This document shows positions 22,618 to 34,010 of a DNA stretch of 64,000 bases, piece after piece. The stretch spans positions 28,086,044 to 28,150,043 of the forward strand of contig JBOZIK010000001.1 in assembly GCA_051453625.1 (NCBI GenBank), written 5' to 3'. Positions within the stretch are counted from its first letter, which is position 1; each line of letters starts with the position of its first letter. The translations under genes were made by a program, and so were the position numbers. This stretch comes from Welwitschia mirabilis. Its lineage: Eukaryota; Gnetophyta; Gnetopsida; Welwitschiales. The notes below the pieces were generated by a model, which was not told where the DNA came from, searched no databases, and saw nothing but the letters and a program-made list of their open reading frames with translations.

Positions 22618-24339
22618 ACTCTTCCATTATCATTAAAAGTAGCTTCTTCTCCATTAAAGTCATTCAGCTATTTGAATCTAGACTTGTCTCTTGTCATATA
22701 CTCAGAGTAGCCACTATCCAAATACCAGCTAGTTCCATTTGAAACCTTGAAAGATTTTTAAATGAAAAGACTTTTTAAATCATTAGATTTCACCCACTTA
22801 ATCCTTTTAGACTGATGTGGTACATCTCATCTTGGAATAAACTTAAATGAAAAGATATTAACTAAACTTAAAAATAACATCAATTTTCTAGCATTACAAA
22901 ATAACTTTGAATTAGTTAACTTGCCATAAAAATGACATGTAATTTTAAAAATAAACTTATTTTACCAAGTGAGTTAATTTTTCTGATTTTGTAATCTTTG
23001 GAGAATGAAACTAATACCTATCTTATCATGAATCAATTTCTATATTTCAAGCATCTGTTCCAATTTAGTTAAACAACTATAAAATTTATTAACAAAATGT
23101 GATGAGTTCTTTAGCTCTAGTACAAGTTTGGAATTTTTAGATTTGGCCATCTTATATTTTGTTTCTAATTTCTTCTTTTCTTTGGTGAGTGCTTATACAA
23201 TCTTCTTTAGATCATTTATGCGCTTTGCTAATTTTTCACACTCCATGTAAAGTTTCTTCTAGGTTTCATTAAGATCATTCTAATATTATATAATGAATTC
23301 TAAATCATTAGGTTTACATGTACTAAGCAGGTTCTATAATGTAGGCACAATTGCTATGAAGGAGATCATTTGATCTCCATTTGAATATTAGCTAGAACTA
23401 CCATCATCATCATCATCATCTACATTATCCCATGTAGTAATGAATGAAGATGTTTTTTACTTTCTTTATTTTCTCTTGTTGTTTGGACACTCATTTGTAA
23501 TGTGGTCACATAAGCGACCTATTTTCATTCCTCTACTTGACTTGCTTTCTTTCTTTCTTTTGTGTAAACATTTTTTAAATCTTCTTACTAGTAGAGCAAT
23601 TCATCATCATTAAGATATTCATATTATTTTTCTATTCTATACTCTTCTTGCATACATTTCAAAGTAATACCTTTCTTTCTATCTTTAGAAAATTTTATAT
23701 CATAAGTTTTTAACTTACCTTGCAGTTCTTCAAGTGATAATGTATTGATATTCTTGTTTTCTTCAATTTTAGTGACTTCTGGTATAAATCTTTTTAGAAG
23801 GGATCTCAGTATGTATTAATCACTTTTAATGCATCCATTCTTTCCCTTAGATTTTTCATGGAATTTATAATATTAGTAAGTCTAGCAAAGAATTCCTATA
23901 AAATATCATTCTCATCCATATGAATGTTTTCGAATTTGAAAATGAGAATTTAGAGTTTGTCCTACTTGATAGTAGATGTCCATTTATGTGCAACTTCAAG
24001 GATGTTCCATGCTTATTTTGCATGTTCACAGTTTATAATTCATTTGAACTCATCTATACAAATTTCAATAAAAAGGATATTAAAAGTATAAGCATCTATG
24101 ATAGCTTTGAATCTTTTAGTGGGAGTCTATTGCTCTTAGGTTTTAGAACTACAATGGTATTACCATGGACATCGGTTTTAGTCAGATTAGACATAGTATA
24201 TCAATTGTAAATGATCTTTTTAATGTCAGCATCTAAAGATCTAAGAAATATTCTTATATGGTATTTTTCAATATGCATAGTTTGACCCATCAAACATGGG
24301 TGGATGAATAGTGGAAAAACCATCTAAAGAGTTATTCAT
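22618..24339 (-). pseudogene. Copia-1 gag and start of protease
   Basis: The start is the ATG at 24339-24337, giving MNNSLDGFSTIHPP, nearly identical to the Copia-2 start at 32186, followed by the DG.NYAYWK-like block typical of Sirevirus gag. Near 23530-23470 the frame contains GRLCDHITNECPNNKR, a CCHC knuckle with its first half degraded. A lysine- and leucine-rich probable coiled coil lies at about 23350-22900. At 22740-22620 the protease block reads DSG (from WIVATL-like frame shifts) then MTRDKSRFK.LNDFNGEEATFNDNGR. Stops are frequent. A (CAT)n run sits at about 23401-23420. Confidence 0.72.
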
Positions 24340-24391
24340 TTTTAGATTCTAAAATTTAGACTTATTAGGATCTTAACACAGACTCAATCAA

Positions 24392-24403
24392 GCTCTGGTA
24401 TTA
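24392..24403 (-). promoter_or_regulatory. Copia-1 primer-binding site (tRNA-iMet type)
   Basis: The complement reads TAATACCAGAGC two bases inside the 5' LTR. The usual plant copia site is TGGTATCAGAGC, so 9 of 12 bases agree. It is followed by TTG as in Copia-2. Confidence 0.72.
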
Positions 24404-24405
24404 AA

Positions 24406-25716
24406 TGTAGGATCGAGAACCCTAGAGGGGGATGAATAGGATTCTAAAAGTTTAATCTAATAACATTACAAAAATAACTTTACTTGAAATGAATACTAAA
24501 AACTTATGTAAATAAGACTAAAACTATTTTGAAAAACTAAAGAACAGAAAGCACAGAAATAGTAGTGAAAAGTGCACAAAATTTATAGTAATTTTGGAAC
24601 CTTCCTACTCCACTCTTAATGATTACCTTTTATCCAAGCCTTATCTAAATCTTTGTTAATTACTTTTTAAATATTTCAAATTCACTTGTAACCTTTACAA
24701 ATGGACTTTTATAAGGTTTAGTATCAGCCTTTTGTAAGAAAATAAAGTAGTAATAATGATATGTTGAAATGTATAGGTTTCATCCATTCTTTGGCTTAAG
24801 AATAGTATTGCTACACTACTTGATAAGAGAGTACAATTTAAAAGCATACAGTTCAACTAACTTGACTAAGTATGCTAAGATAACAATAATTCTTGGTTTG
24901 TCTTTGGACAGGTAGGATATGTCAATGAGTACAACAAATGATTTTAAAAAGATTCAAAAGTGATATAGTGATTTTGACTCTTGCAAATATATAATGGAAT
25001 ACTTTTAATGGTTTTACAAGTAAAAAGACCTTCCAACAGACATAAAATAGATCCATAATGGCTAGAAAAATTTTGTTTTCATTATGACTAGTCGACCCCT
25101 CTAAAGTCTAGTTGAATTTACCTAGCATCATCACTAAACTTGGTTGCCCTCATGTTCTTTTGATTGAGCTCTGTTTCTTATAGCTTTGTGTCTAATTGAT
25201 CCCTTAGAATCTATCCAGTCACCCCCTTATCTAGAAAAAATTTTAGCAATGTTTTCCCTTTAGGTCTAGTTGACCCCTAAAATGTCCAATTGATTCCTCG
25301 TTAACAAATGGTAAATGTTACTTTAGGTCTAGTCAAACCTTTAATAATTTGGTCAACCATTTTACAATTAACTATGAAAGTTTGATGCTCAGATCCAATC
25401 AACCCTTTATGTATTTGGTTAACCCCTTGACAATTAGCTGATAAGTATTAGATTCATAGATCTAGTTGACCTCTCATGTGTTCGATTGACCCCTCTAAAT
25501 TCAGTCCATTTCTCTGTAAGATTTAGGTGTAGTTAACCCTTTAAGAATCTAGTTAACCCTTTATTAAATATAAAACTGACAGATTTAAGTTCAAATTATG
25601 ACACATTGTTTTAGCATCTAACCTATAATGATTAATATTTTCTGCACAAGATACAACATATTTTGCTAAAAAGAAAACATTAATTTAACATCAAATTGGT
25701 AAATAATAGCTTAACA
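24406..25716 (-). repeat. Copia-1 5' LTR
   Basis: It runs in element sense from TGTTAAGCTATTATTT (edge 25716) to CTACA (edge 24406), about 1.31 kb. The conserved 3' terminus is CCTCTAGGGTTCTCGATCC. Target duplication TATTC follows at 25717. The middle carries the same GTCGAC-like motif array as the other copies. It is visibly diverged from the 3' LTR, which indicates an old insertion. Confidence 0.86.
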
Positions 25717-25721
25717 TATTC

Positions 25722-28320
25722 ATCCTAAGTTAAAATTAATTTTGATTTTGATTTTAGTTTTTAAATTTTGAAGATGTTCTATTAAATGCATACAGTTCTT
25801 TATAAAAATTTTCTTTTTAAGTTGGTAGTAAAGGATAATATTTTATTACATGATAGTGATCTTTATACAAATTATAAGTTAGAACCAAAACTACACTCTT
25901 TTCAATTATCATCTTTACATTTAAGATCATTTGAGTGTATTTTTCTAGAGTTATAATGAAACTCCTTAATAACATTTCTTGGTTCTTTTTATGTTTTTAC
26001 TTCTTCTTCTCTCATTTAACTTCTTTAAAGTTTTTTATAATTTGGCCTATTATGTGACTTTATTTAGGTGATGAATTAGACCATGTTTAACTTACTTTTA
26101 CTAGTTTTTTTAGCACTTTTCATGCATTTTCTAATGTAAGATTCATTAAGTTTCCTCCACATAAAAAATCTACAAGTTATTTATTTTGGTTATTAATACC
26201 ACTATAAAAATAATCTAGCAATTCTTCTTAAGTAAAAGTGTCTATAGAATTGGAATATATGACAATGAAAAATCTCTTATAAGTGGAGGTATAATCTTTG
26301 TTCGGTTGTTATTAGAAATTTTTTACTTGTTTCTTTTTTCCCTATGGTTATTTTACTAATAAATATTTTTATAAATGCTTCTTAAAATTAGTTCTATGTT
26401 TTTTAAATTTTTCTTTTAAATAGTTCTTAATCATAGTTTTACTTTTTCTTTTAAAGTGATGGCAAAAATTAACCATATAAATATGATCACTAATTTATTT
26501 TTTGTCATTTTTAAAAGTAAGTACTAATTTCTTAATTTTAGTTGTGTGCTATAAGGATCTTCATTGTTTTGTCCATTAAAAATAGAATAAACATTTAAAT
26601 TTCTTAACTCAACATCATCACTAGGAGGTAGGTGAAAAGGCATTTAAATTTCATGTTTCTTATTTTCTATAAGTCCTAAAAGGATGACATTAGCATTAGG
26701 ATTTATAGTAATAGTAGAGGTTTCAATAATAATGANNNNNNNNNNNNNNNNNNNNNNNNNNNNNNNNNNNNNNNNNNNNNNNNNNNNNNNNNNNNNNNNN
26801 NNNNNNNNNNNNNNNNNNNNNNNNNNNNNNNNNNNNNNNNNNNNNNNNNNNNNNNNNNNNNNNNNNNNNNNNNNNNNNNNNNNNNNNNNNNNNNNNNNNN
26901 NNNNNNNNNNNNNNNNNNNNNNNNNNNNNNNNNNNNNNNNNNNNNNNNNNNNNNNNNNNNNNNNNNNNNNNNNNNNNNNNNNNNNNNNNNNNNNNNNNNN
27001 NNNNNNNNNNNNNNNNNNNNNNNNNNNNNNNNNNNNNNNNNNNNNNNNNNNNNNNNNNNNNNNNNNNNNNNNNNNNNNNNNNNNNNNNNNNNNNNNNNNN
27101 NNNNNNNNNNNNNNNNNNNNNNNNNNNNNNNNNNNNNNNNNNNNNNNNNNNNNNNNNNNNNNNNNNNNNNNNNNNNNNNNNNNNNNNNNNNNNNNNNNNN
27201 NNNNNNNNNNNNNNNNNNNNNNNNNNNNNNNNNNNNNNNNNNNNNNNNNNNNNNNNNNNNNNNNNNNNNNNNNNNNNNNNNNNNNNNNNNNNNNNNNNNN
27301 NNNNNNNNNNNNNNNNNNNNNNNNNNNNNNNNNNAGCATTAGGATTTATAGGAATAGTAGAGGTTTCAATAATAATGAGGAAATTAGGTGAATTACCTAT
27401 TTTTATTTTCATGATGAATTCGACATTGTAATAAAATGACTTTCTTTTAAACTATCTTTTAAAAATTTTTCTTTTTAAAAATCAGATTCTAAAATAATAA
27501 ATGTAAAAAAATATTTTTGTTAAATTTTTAAAATATTTTACATATCTAGGGTGTGCATATCTAGGTTAATTTTATAAGTAGAGGCATAATTTTCATTAAG
27601 TTGTTATTAGAAATTCATTACTTCTTTGTTTTTCTTTGACTTTTTTACTTATAAATCTCTTTTTAAATGCATCTTGAACTTGGTTCCATGTTTTTAAATT
27701 TTATGTGGAATAGTTTTTAACTATAGTTTAGCTTTTCTTTTTAAAGTGATATGAAAAATAACCATATAAGTACAATCACTAATTCATTTTTTATCATTTT
27801 TAGAAGTAAGTACTAATTATTCAATGTCGACTATATGTTAGAGAAGATCTTCATCATTTTCTTCATTAAAAGTAGGACAGGCATTTAAATTTATTAACTC
27901 AACATCATCACTAGGAGATAATTCAAAAGAATTTTGAATTTTATATTTCTTATTTACTATGAGTTTTTTAAGAGTAACATTAGCATTCAAATTTATAGGC
28001 AGTAAAGGTTCTAATAATAATAAAGAAATTAAGAGAAGCAACCTTTTTCCATTTTTGTAACAAATTTAACATTGTGATAAAATTACTTTCTTCTAAAATA
28101 TTTTTTCAAAAATTTTCATTAAAAAATCAGATTTAAAAATAATAAATGAAGAAAAATATTCTTTCTTAAATCTTGAAATATTTTGTATACCTAGGGTATG
28201 CATACTTGGGTTAAGTTTGTAGTCGACCAAACCTTCTTAGATATTTTCTTTAATCAACAGCCACTCTCTCTGATATTTTATCTTTTTACTAGTATTTATT
28301 CTATTCCAGCATACTTAGTT
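25722..28320 (-). pseudogene. Gypsy-2 gag, N-terminal part (right of Copia-1), with internal tandem duplication
   Basis: This continues the gag cut by Copia-1. The segments at 25900-26110 align by eye with 8810-9010 of Gypsy-1. The N-terminal part is present twice: 26278-27571 (containing a 599-N gap) and 27572 to about 28214, each starting TTATAAGT-GAGG-ATAAT and ending GGTTAA. Excluding the gap overlap each unit is about 650 bp, and the units are clearly diverged. The ATG position seen in Gypsy-1 and -3 is mutated (28305-28315 region). Non-functional. Confidence 0.7.
26736..27334. other. Assembly gap (599 N) with about 44-bp overlapping flanks
   Basis: The 44 bases before the gap (about 26692-26735) recur directly after it (27335-27378) with one mismatch (TATAGTAAT versus TATAGGAAT). 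The gap size is therefore unreliable and may be zero. Long reading frames across it are meaningless. Confidence 0.92.
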
Positions 28321-28726
28321 ATATTTTAAATGCACTATCTCTATTATTGTTCAGATAATTTACTTAGAGAATAACACACACAAAAAAAGCTAAAAACAAA
28401 ATGTAGAAAAATAGAATCATGAAATAACACAACATGAAAATAGAATGTCATCTATTAAGTTATCTAATGATAGAGGGGATGATAAGAAAATCCCAGTTTT
28501 TAAGAAAATTGAAAAACATATATAGATCATCATTGCTATGCATCATTTAGATGATGAGGTAAATGATAAAGCATTTATTTTGGAATGCAAATAAAAACTA
28601 TAGAAAGGAAAATGTATGATTCTATTGTAAAAATACAATGCCACTACAAGTAGGTACACAAACTAAATTTTAAAGCACTTACAATTCCTAAACTTCAAGT
28701 AGTCTTTCTTAGCAATGACACCAAGA
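28321..28726 (-). other. Gypsy-2 5' leader with primer-binding site
   Basis: Non-coding, about 400 bp. The complement of about 28710-28724 reads TTGGTGTCATTGCTAAG, the tRNA-Asp-type primer site, next to the LTR end CAACA. A near-perfect palindrome CATCATTTAGATGATG lies at about 28541-28556. Confidence 0.65.
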
Positions 28727-29971
28727 TGTTGCGGTGTGTATTTGTGCAAATATAATTCCTCAAATAAATTTTGTAAATCATAAATATATATAAATTTTAC
28801 ATAATATAACATACTAATATAGGTAAGAGTAACCCAAATGTCATATTTTCATTAAAGGCATAAGTGAAAAGAAAGAGAATTGACTTTGAAAATAAAATAC
28901 CATGTATTCTTAAAGTAGAATGAAATAATGATGTAGAAATAACAATGCAAATGAACACACTATGCAAATGAGATGCGATACTAAACCAAATGCAACTTTT
29001 ATCTAATTATCATATTAACCTATTATAAAGATCGATCTTGTATAATCTAAATCAATCAACAAAATCTATCACTAGGTCTAGATTAACCTAAGATATTAGA
29101 TATATTAAATAGAACATGAAAAGAATGCAAAGTTAATCTACAAAATGAAATGCAATGCACTTAATTAATAATGTCAACCTTCATAAAGTTTTTCCTCATG
29201 ACCTATATCACTAAAGAAGTTGTCATGGAATCAAAATTAACATAAACCACAAGGTAAATACACAAAATAAAAGATATAAAAATAAATATAGAGTTTTAAT
29301 TAAAAGAAAAACAACATCCATATTACAAAATAGTAGCATGTCAATGAAGGATACACAGCCCAAAACTAAGAAAGACATATTTGTATAATAATAATGGATG
29401 GATCTTTGACCATTTGATCTCCTATTAAAAGAATTTCTAAGATCCAAAGGAAGAGGAGTTATTTATAATAAGTAATCTCTAAAATCTTAAAATACTAACA
29501 GACATAGAAATAACCCTAGTAACCACATAAGAAAGTATGAGACAAATGGCTAATGTTTGATGAAGATTGATGAAGTGTTTATCCCAGGTGTTATCTTTTT
29601 AATCATCTAGATATCACAAGAGATAATGTTTCTCATAAGAGTTCCAAATCAGTTGCTAAATTGATCCACTTAGCATCCTCCTTATCTTAAGTATTTTTAT
29701 CATTCATATCATAATCTAGACAATGAGGTAGATAATAGGCTTTTATAAAGTATTTCATGTGTCATATTAGCTCTTTTGATTACAGGACTATTACTTTAGA
29801 TAGGAGGTATTATAAATAACTTTAAATATTATTAAATATAATGAAGATTGCATGTTCCTGTGACATTTTCCTAGCTCTTCATTATTAGTAAAACTCAGCA
29901 TAAACCTATCTAATGTCCTACAATACTACTCAAAATACTTTATCAAATACATATAATTTGATAATGAAACA
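28727..29971 (-). repeat. Gypsy-2 5' LTR
   Basis: 1245 bp, with terminal inverted pentamers: left edge TGTTG (28727) and right edge close to CAACA, here GAAACA (29971). It aligns along its whole length with 10374-11614. The bases beyond are TGAAT (29972-29976), a presumed target duplication whose partner is off the window. Gypsy-3 gag follows immediately. Confidence 0.83.
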
Positions 29972-29976
29972 TGAAT

Positions 29977-30790
29977 CTATTCTTAAAATATTTAAAGTTG
30001 TATTTCCCATTCATTGTTTATTGATATTATAATTCATTTTTAAAGTTGAAATGCCTTTAGTTAAATGCACATACTTCCTCAAACATCATTTCTTTACATG
30101 TTAACAACAAGGGGCATTCTTTTATTAAATGAAAGTTGTCTTCACATAAATCACTTACTGAAATTGCATTTCTCTTATTTTCCACTTTTGCATCAACTAT
30201 TATTTGAGTATATTTCTCCAAAATAGTAGTAAAATCCTTAAATATATTAGTTGAATCATGTTGCTCTTCCTCTTTATCATGTCTTCCTTCTTTTAAATCT
30301 TTTATAATTTGGCCTATGGTTCAATTTTCTCTAGAAGTTGGTTTTGATCAAGTTTAATATATCTCTACTACTTCTTTCAATATATTTCATGCTTTATCTA
30401 AAGCTAAGTTCATTATGTTTCCACTATGAAAAAAGTATACAAGTTGTTTATTTAACTATTTAATCCATTATAAAATTAATCTATCAATTATTCATTAGAA
30501 ACTTTATCATTAGTGTTGAAATGGACAGCTATAATAGATTGCTTATAAATTATGGCATGAATATTCATGGGGTTATTGTTGAAAGTTGGTAACTTCCTTT
30601 ATTCTTTTTTTCATGGTATTTTCACTCATAGATCTCTTAAGAAAAGCTTTTTCCACTTGATTCTAATACTTAAGACTTTTATATGAAATGGTTCTAAGCC
30701 AAAGTTTAGCTTTTCTTCTAAGTGTGATGGAAAATATGACTATATAACTTCTATCATTAATTCATTTTTTTCATTTGTTGAGGTAATTAA
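29977..30790 (-). pseudogene. Gypsy-3 gag, middle part (left of Copia-2)
   Basis: It aligns by eye with about 8690-9420 of Gypsy-1. Shared landmarks are the zinc-knuckle region at about 30110-30170 (complement of AAGTTGTCTTCACATAAATC), the block at 30290-30400, and the AAGTGTGA block at about 30719. Stops are present throughout. It ends at the Copia-2 LTR. Confidence 0.68.
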
Positions 30791-32120
30791 TGTTGAGTTA
30801 TTATTTGCTAATTTGATATTGAACTAATGCTTTATTTTTAGCAAAACATATTATATCTTGTGCAAAAAATATTAATCATTATAAGTAAGATGCTAAAATA
30901 ATTTATCATAGTCTGAACCTAAACCTATCAGTTTTTATACTCTCCAAGGGATCAACTGAATTCCAAAAGAGTCAACCACACCTAAAGCTTATACAAAAAT
31001 AAACTAAATTTTAAGGAGTTGATTGGACACATGAGGGGTTAATCGAACCTATGATTCTAATATTTCTCAGTTGATTATCAAGGAGCCAACTAAATTTTCA
31101 AGGGATTGATTGGACTTGAACATCAAACTTTTATAGTTGGTTATCAAGGAATCGACCAAATTCCTAGGGGTCGACTAGACCTAGAGTGGTGTTCATTCTT
31201 TGGCAGTTAGAGGTCAACTAGATATTTATGGGATTGGCTAAACTTGGAGTAGAAAATAGTATTGTATTTTTTTCTTAATCAAAGGAGTAACTAGATGAAT
31301 ATGTAGATGATTGGATAAGAAGTCGACCAAACCCTAAAGGGTCGACTACACATGGAACCATAAGAAATAAGGGTCAACCAAAAAAAGAGGATGGTAACTG
31401 ACTTCACTCACGGTACCAGATGAAGTCAATCAAACTTTTAAGAGGTAGACTGGATGTGAAAAAAAAGGGATTTTGCTAGCTATTATAATCCTATTTTCTA
31501 TCCATTGAAAGATTTTTTTACTTGTAAAAACCCTAAAAATGTTTTATTATATATTTGCCATGAATCAAAATAACTATATCATTTTTTAATATTGTGAAAT
31601 TATTTATTATACTCATTAGTATTCTTTCTACTTAACCAAAGTAAAATCAAGAGTTATGTCTATTATTGTATACTTAGTTAAGTTAGTTATACTATATGCC
31701 TTTAGATTGTACCATCTTCTCAAGTAGTGTAACAATACTATTCTTGAGTCTCTGTGCATTTTGCCACAACATTATTACAACTTCACGTTTTTGCAAAAGA
31801 TTGAAACTGGGCCTCAGAAAAGTTTAATTGTAAATGTTATAGGTAAATATGAAATACCTAAAAAGAGATTAATGAAGATCCAAATTAGGCTTGGATAGAA
31901 GCTAATTATTGAGAATGGAGTAGGGGGTTTTCCAAACAACTATAAGTCTTGTTTATTTCTCATTGGTATTCTTGTGCTTTCTATTCTTTAGTTTTTTAGA
32001 ATATTTTTAGTTTTATTTGCACACATTTTGAGTGTTCATTTCAAGCATAGTTATTTTTGTGAAGTTACTTGATTAAATTTTTAAATCCTATTTACTCCCT
32101 CTAGAAATCTTGGTCCTACA
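30791..32120 (+). repeat. Copia-2 5' LTR
   Basis: It starts TGTTGAGTTATTATTTGC and ends CTTGGTCCTACA, about 1.33 kb. Between about 30940 and 31460 there are many degenerate GGGTCGACC-like motifs (clear examples near 31167, 31322 and 31342). The TATTCTTGAG..CATTTTGCC block and the closing CCCTCTAGA terminus are shared with all five LTRs of this family in the window. Confidence 0.88.
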
Positions 32121-32122
32121 TT

Positions 32123-32134
32123 TACTATCAGAGC
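32123..32134 (+). promoter_or_regulatory. Copia-2 primer-binding site (tRNA-iMet type)
   Basis: TACTATCAGAGC begins two bases after the LTR end and is followed by TTGG. It differs from the standard TGGTATCAGAGC at two positions, both explicable by G-to-A or related decay. It would prime minus-strand cDNA synthesis. Confidence 0.85.
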
Positions 32135-32185
32135 TTGGTAAAGTCTATGTTAGATTCTAATACATCTAAACTCTAGAACCTAGAA

Positions 32186-33610
32186 ATGAATAACCCTTTT
32201 AGATGGTTTTTCCACTATTTTTATACCCCTATTGATGGGTTAAATTATGCATATTGGAAAGCCCATATGGTAATCTTTCTCAAGTCCCTAGATGCAAACA
32301 TCAAAGCAGTTATTTACAATGATCATGTTGTGCCCACTTCAACTAAAATTAATGCTAATGGAAATACCATTATAGTGGCAAAAACTAGAGATAAATAAAC
32401 TCCCACTTATAGATCCAAAGCTACCATAGATGCCATGCTTTTAATACCATTTTTTATGTAGCTTATAAAGATGAGTTTAAACGAATTGTAAACTATGAAT
32501 ATGCAAAAGAATCTTGGGAAATATTTGAAGTACCACATGAAGGAACATCCATTGTTAAGTAGGCCAAACTTCAAATTCTTATTTCCAGATTTAAAAGCAT
32601 TTATATGAATGAGAAGGAGAGATTAAAGAAATTATTTGGTAGAATTAACAATATTATAAATTCCATGACAAGTCTAGATGAAAGAATGGATGGGATAAAA
32701 GTGGTTTACAAAGTGCTGAGAACTCTTCCAAAAAAACTTTTGAGTCAGAAGTCATTGCAATCAAAGAAAGTAAGAACATAGAAATAATGATGCTTGAAGA
32801 ATTATAAGATAATTTATAAACTTATGAATTAAAATTTTTTAAAGATAGAAAGAAAGGTATTGCTTTAAAATATGCACAAGAAGAATACAAGTCAGAAAAA
32901 TCAGATGAAGATCTTGATGATAATGAAGTTGCCCTACTAGCAAGAAGATTTAAGAAATTTTTTCAAAAAATAAATAAAGAAGGTAAGCAAAGTAGATGAA
33001 CAAAAAGAGGTCTTTCAAAGTTTAAAAAAACCAAGACAAAGGTAAAGAGATCCAATGTTATGCATGCAAGGGCTATGAACACATTGCAAATGAGTGTCCA
33101 AATAATAAGAGAGAATAAAAAAAGTCAAAGACATTTTCATTCATTACTACATGATACAATTTATATGAAGATGAGGATAGTAGTTTTAGCTAAGGTTTAG
33201 ATGGAGATGGGAGGATCTCCTTTATGGCAATTGTATCTCCATTACAGAGCCTGCCTAGGCATCTGAACCTAATAATTTAAATCTCATTTAAGAAAACCAA
33301 AATGAGCTTGAAGACGCCTATTAGGAAATTTACATGGAATGTGAAAGATTTGTAAAGAACATCAATGATCTAAACAATATTGTAAAAATTATTACCAAAT
33401 AAAAGAAGGAAATGAAAACGAAGTACAAAATGGTCAAATCTGAAAAGTTTGAGCTTGCACTTGAGGGAAAGAACTTATCACATTTTGTTAATAAATTTTC
33501 TACTAATTTAACTAAATTGGATAGATTCTTGGAATATGAAAACTAGCTCATGATACGACAAGTATTAGTTTCATCCCCTAAAGATGACAAAATCAACAAA
33601 ATCAAGTAAC
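32186..33610 (+). pseudogene. Copia-2 gag
   Basis: The start is the ATG at 32186, which is conserved in Copia-1 (24339). The first 70 codons are open and include DGLNYAYWKAHMVIFLKSLD, the Sirevirus gag signature. Further on are KVLRTLPKK and LQ.YELK-like blocks (about 32700-32830) and an intact CCHC zinc knuckle, C-Y-A-C-K-G-Y-E-H-I-A-N-E-C (33056-33097). A lysine/glutamate-rich probable coiled coil follows at about 33270-33600, a known feature of Sirevirus Gag. Stops occur at 32398 and repeatedly after. In life it formed the particle and packaged the RNA. Confidence 0.8.
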
Positions 33611-33789
33611 TTATATTTATTTCTAAAGTTAAATGTCATTTTTGTGGTAAGTTAGGTTATTTCAAGTTAATTTGTAATGCTAGAAAATTGATGTTATTTT
33701 CAAATTTAGTTAGTACCTTTCCATTTAAATTTGTTTTAAAATGACATGTACAATATCAGTCCAAAAGAATCAAGTGGGTAAAATCTAAT

Positions 33790-34010
33790 AATTTGAAAAT
33801 TCTATTGATTCAAATAGCTTTCAAGGTTTCAAATGAAACTAGCTGATATTTGGACAATAAGTGCTCTAGATATATGAAGAGAGAAAAGTCTAGGTTCAAG
33901 TAGCTAAATAACTTTAATGATGGAGAAGTTACTTTTGATGATAATGGAAGAGCCAAAATCGAAGGGATTAAAAGCATCGGTGGAGGTAACTTAACCAAAA
34001 CAAATGAAGT
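33790..34010 (+). pseudogene. Copia-2 aspartic protease remnant
   Basis: At about 33838-33890 the frame reads YLDNKCSRYMKREKS, matching the YLDSGCS..M.GDKS block of Ty1/copia proteases. The active-site D-S-G has become D-N-K, so it is dead. The segment continues with LNNFNDGEVTFDDNGRAKI..I-like sequence into the pre-integrase region. Confidence 0.75.

Larger units (their letters stand above)
14960..25716 (-). mobile_element. Copia-1, Sirevirus-type Ty1/copia retrotransposon with an extra inverted LTR inside
   Basis: It is bounded by LTRs at 14960-16252 (3') and 24406-25716 (5'), with a perfect 5-bp target duplication TATTC at 14955-14959 and 25717-25721. Minus-strand order is gag, protease, integrase, RT, RNase H, then a further ORF before the 3' LTR. 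Integrase before RT defines Ty1/copia. The tRNA-iMet-like primer site, the FYVDDII.GAS / ISKN..QHS..KHI residues and the post-pol ORF point to Sirevirus. A plus-oriented LTR of the same family (21258-22517) and an assembly gap interrupt the protease region. Confidence 0.88.
11615..29971 (-). mobile_element. Gypsy-2, degenerate Athila/Tat-like element, interrupted by Copia-1 and by Gypsy-1
   Basis: Same family and order as Gypsy-1. It has a 5' LTR (28727-29971), leader, gag (28320 to 25722 and 14959 to about 14200), protease, RT, and the integrase N-terminal region, where it stops at the Gypsy-1 insertion (11615). Copia-1 splits gag with a perfect TATTC duplication. The remaining integrase and 3' LTR should lie left of the window. 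The right LTR edge abuts Gypsy-3 gag, so Gypsy-2 is younger than Gypsy-3 and older than Gypsy-1 and Copia-1. Confidence 0.78.

Noticed and set aside
26644-27412. Apparent 229-235-codon reading frames on both strands
   Set aside because: They consist almost wholly of N from the assembly gap 26736-27334.
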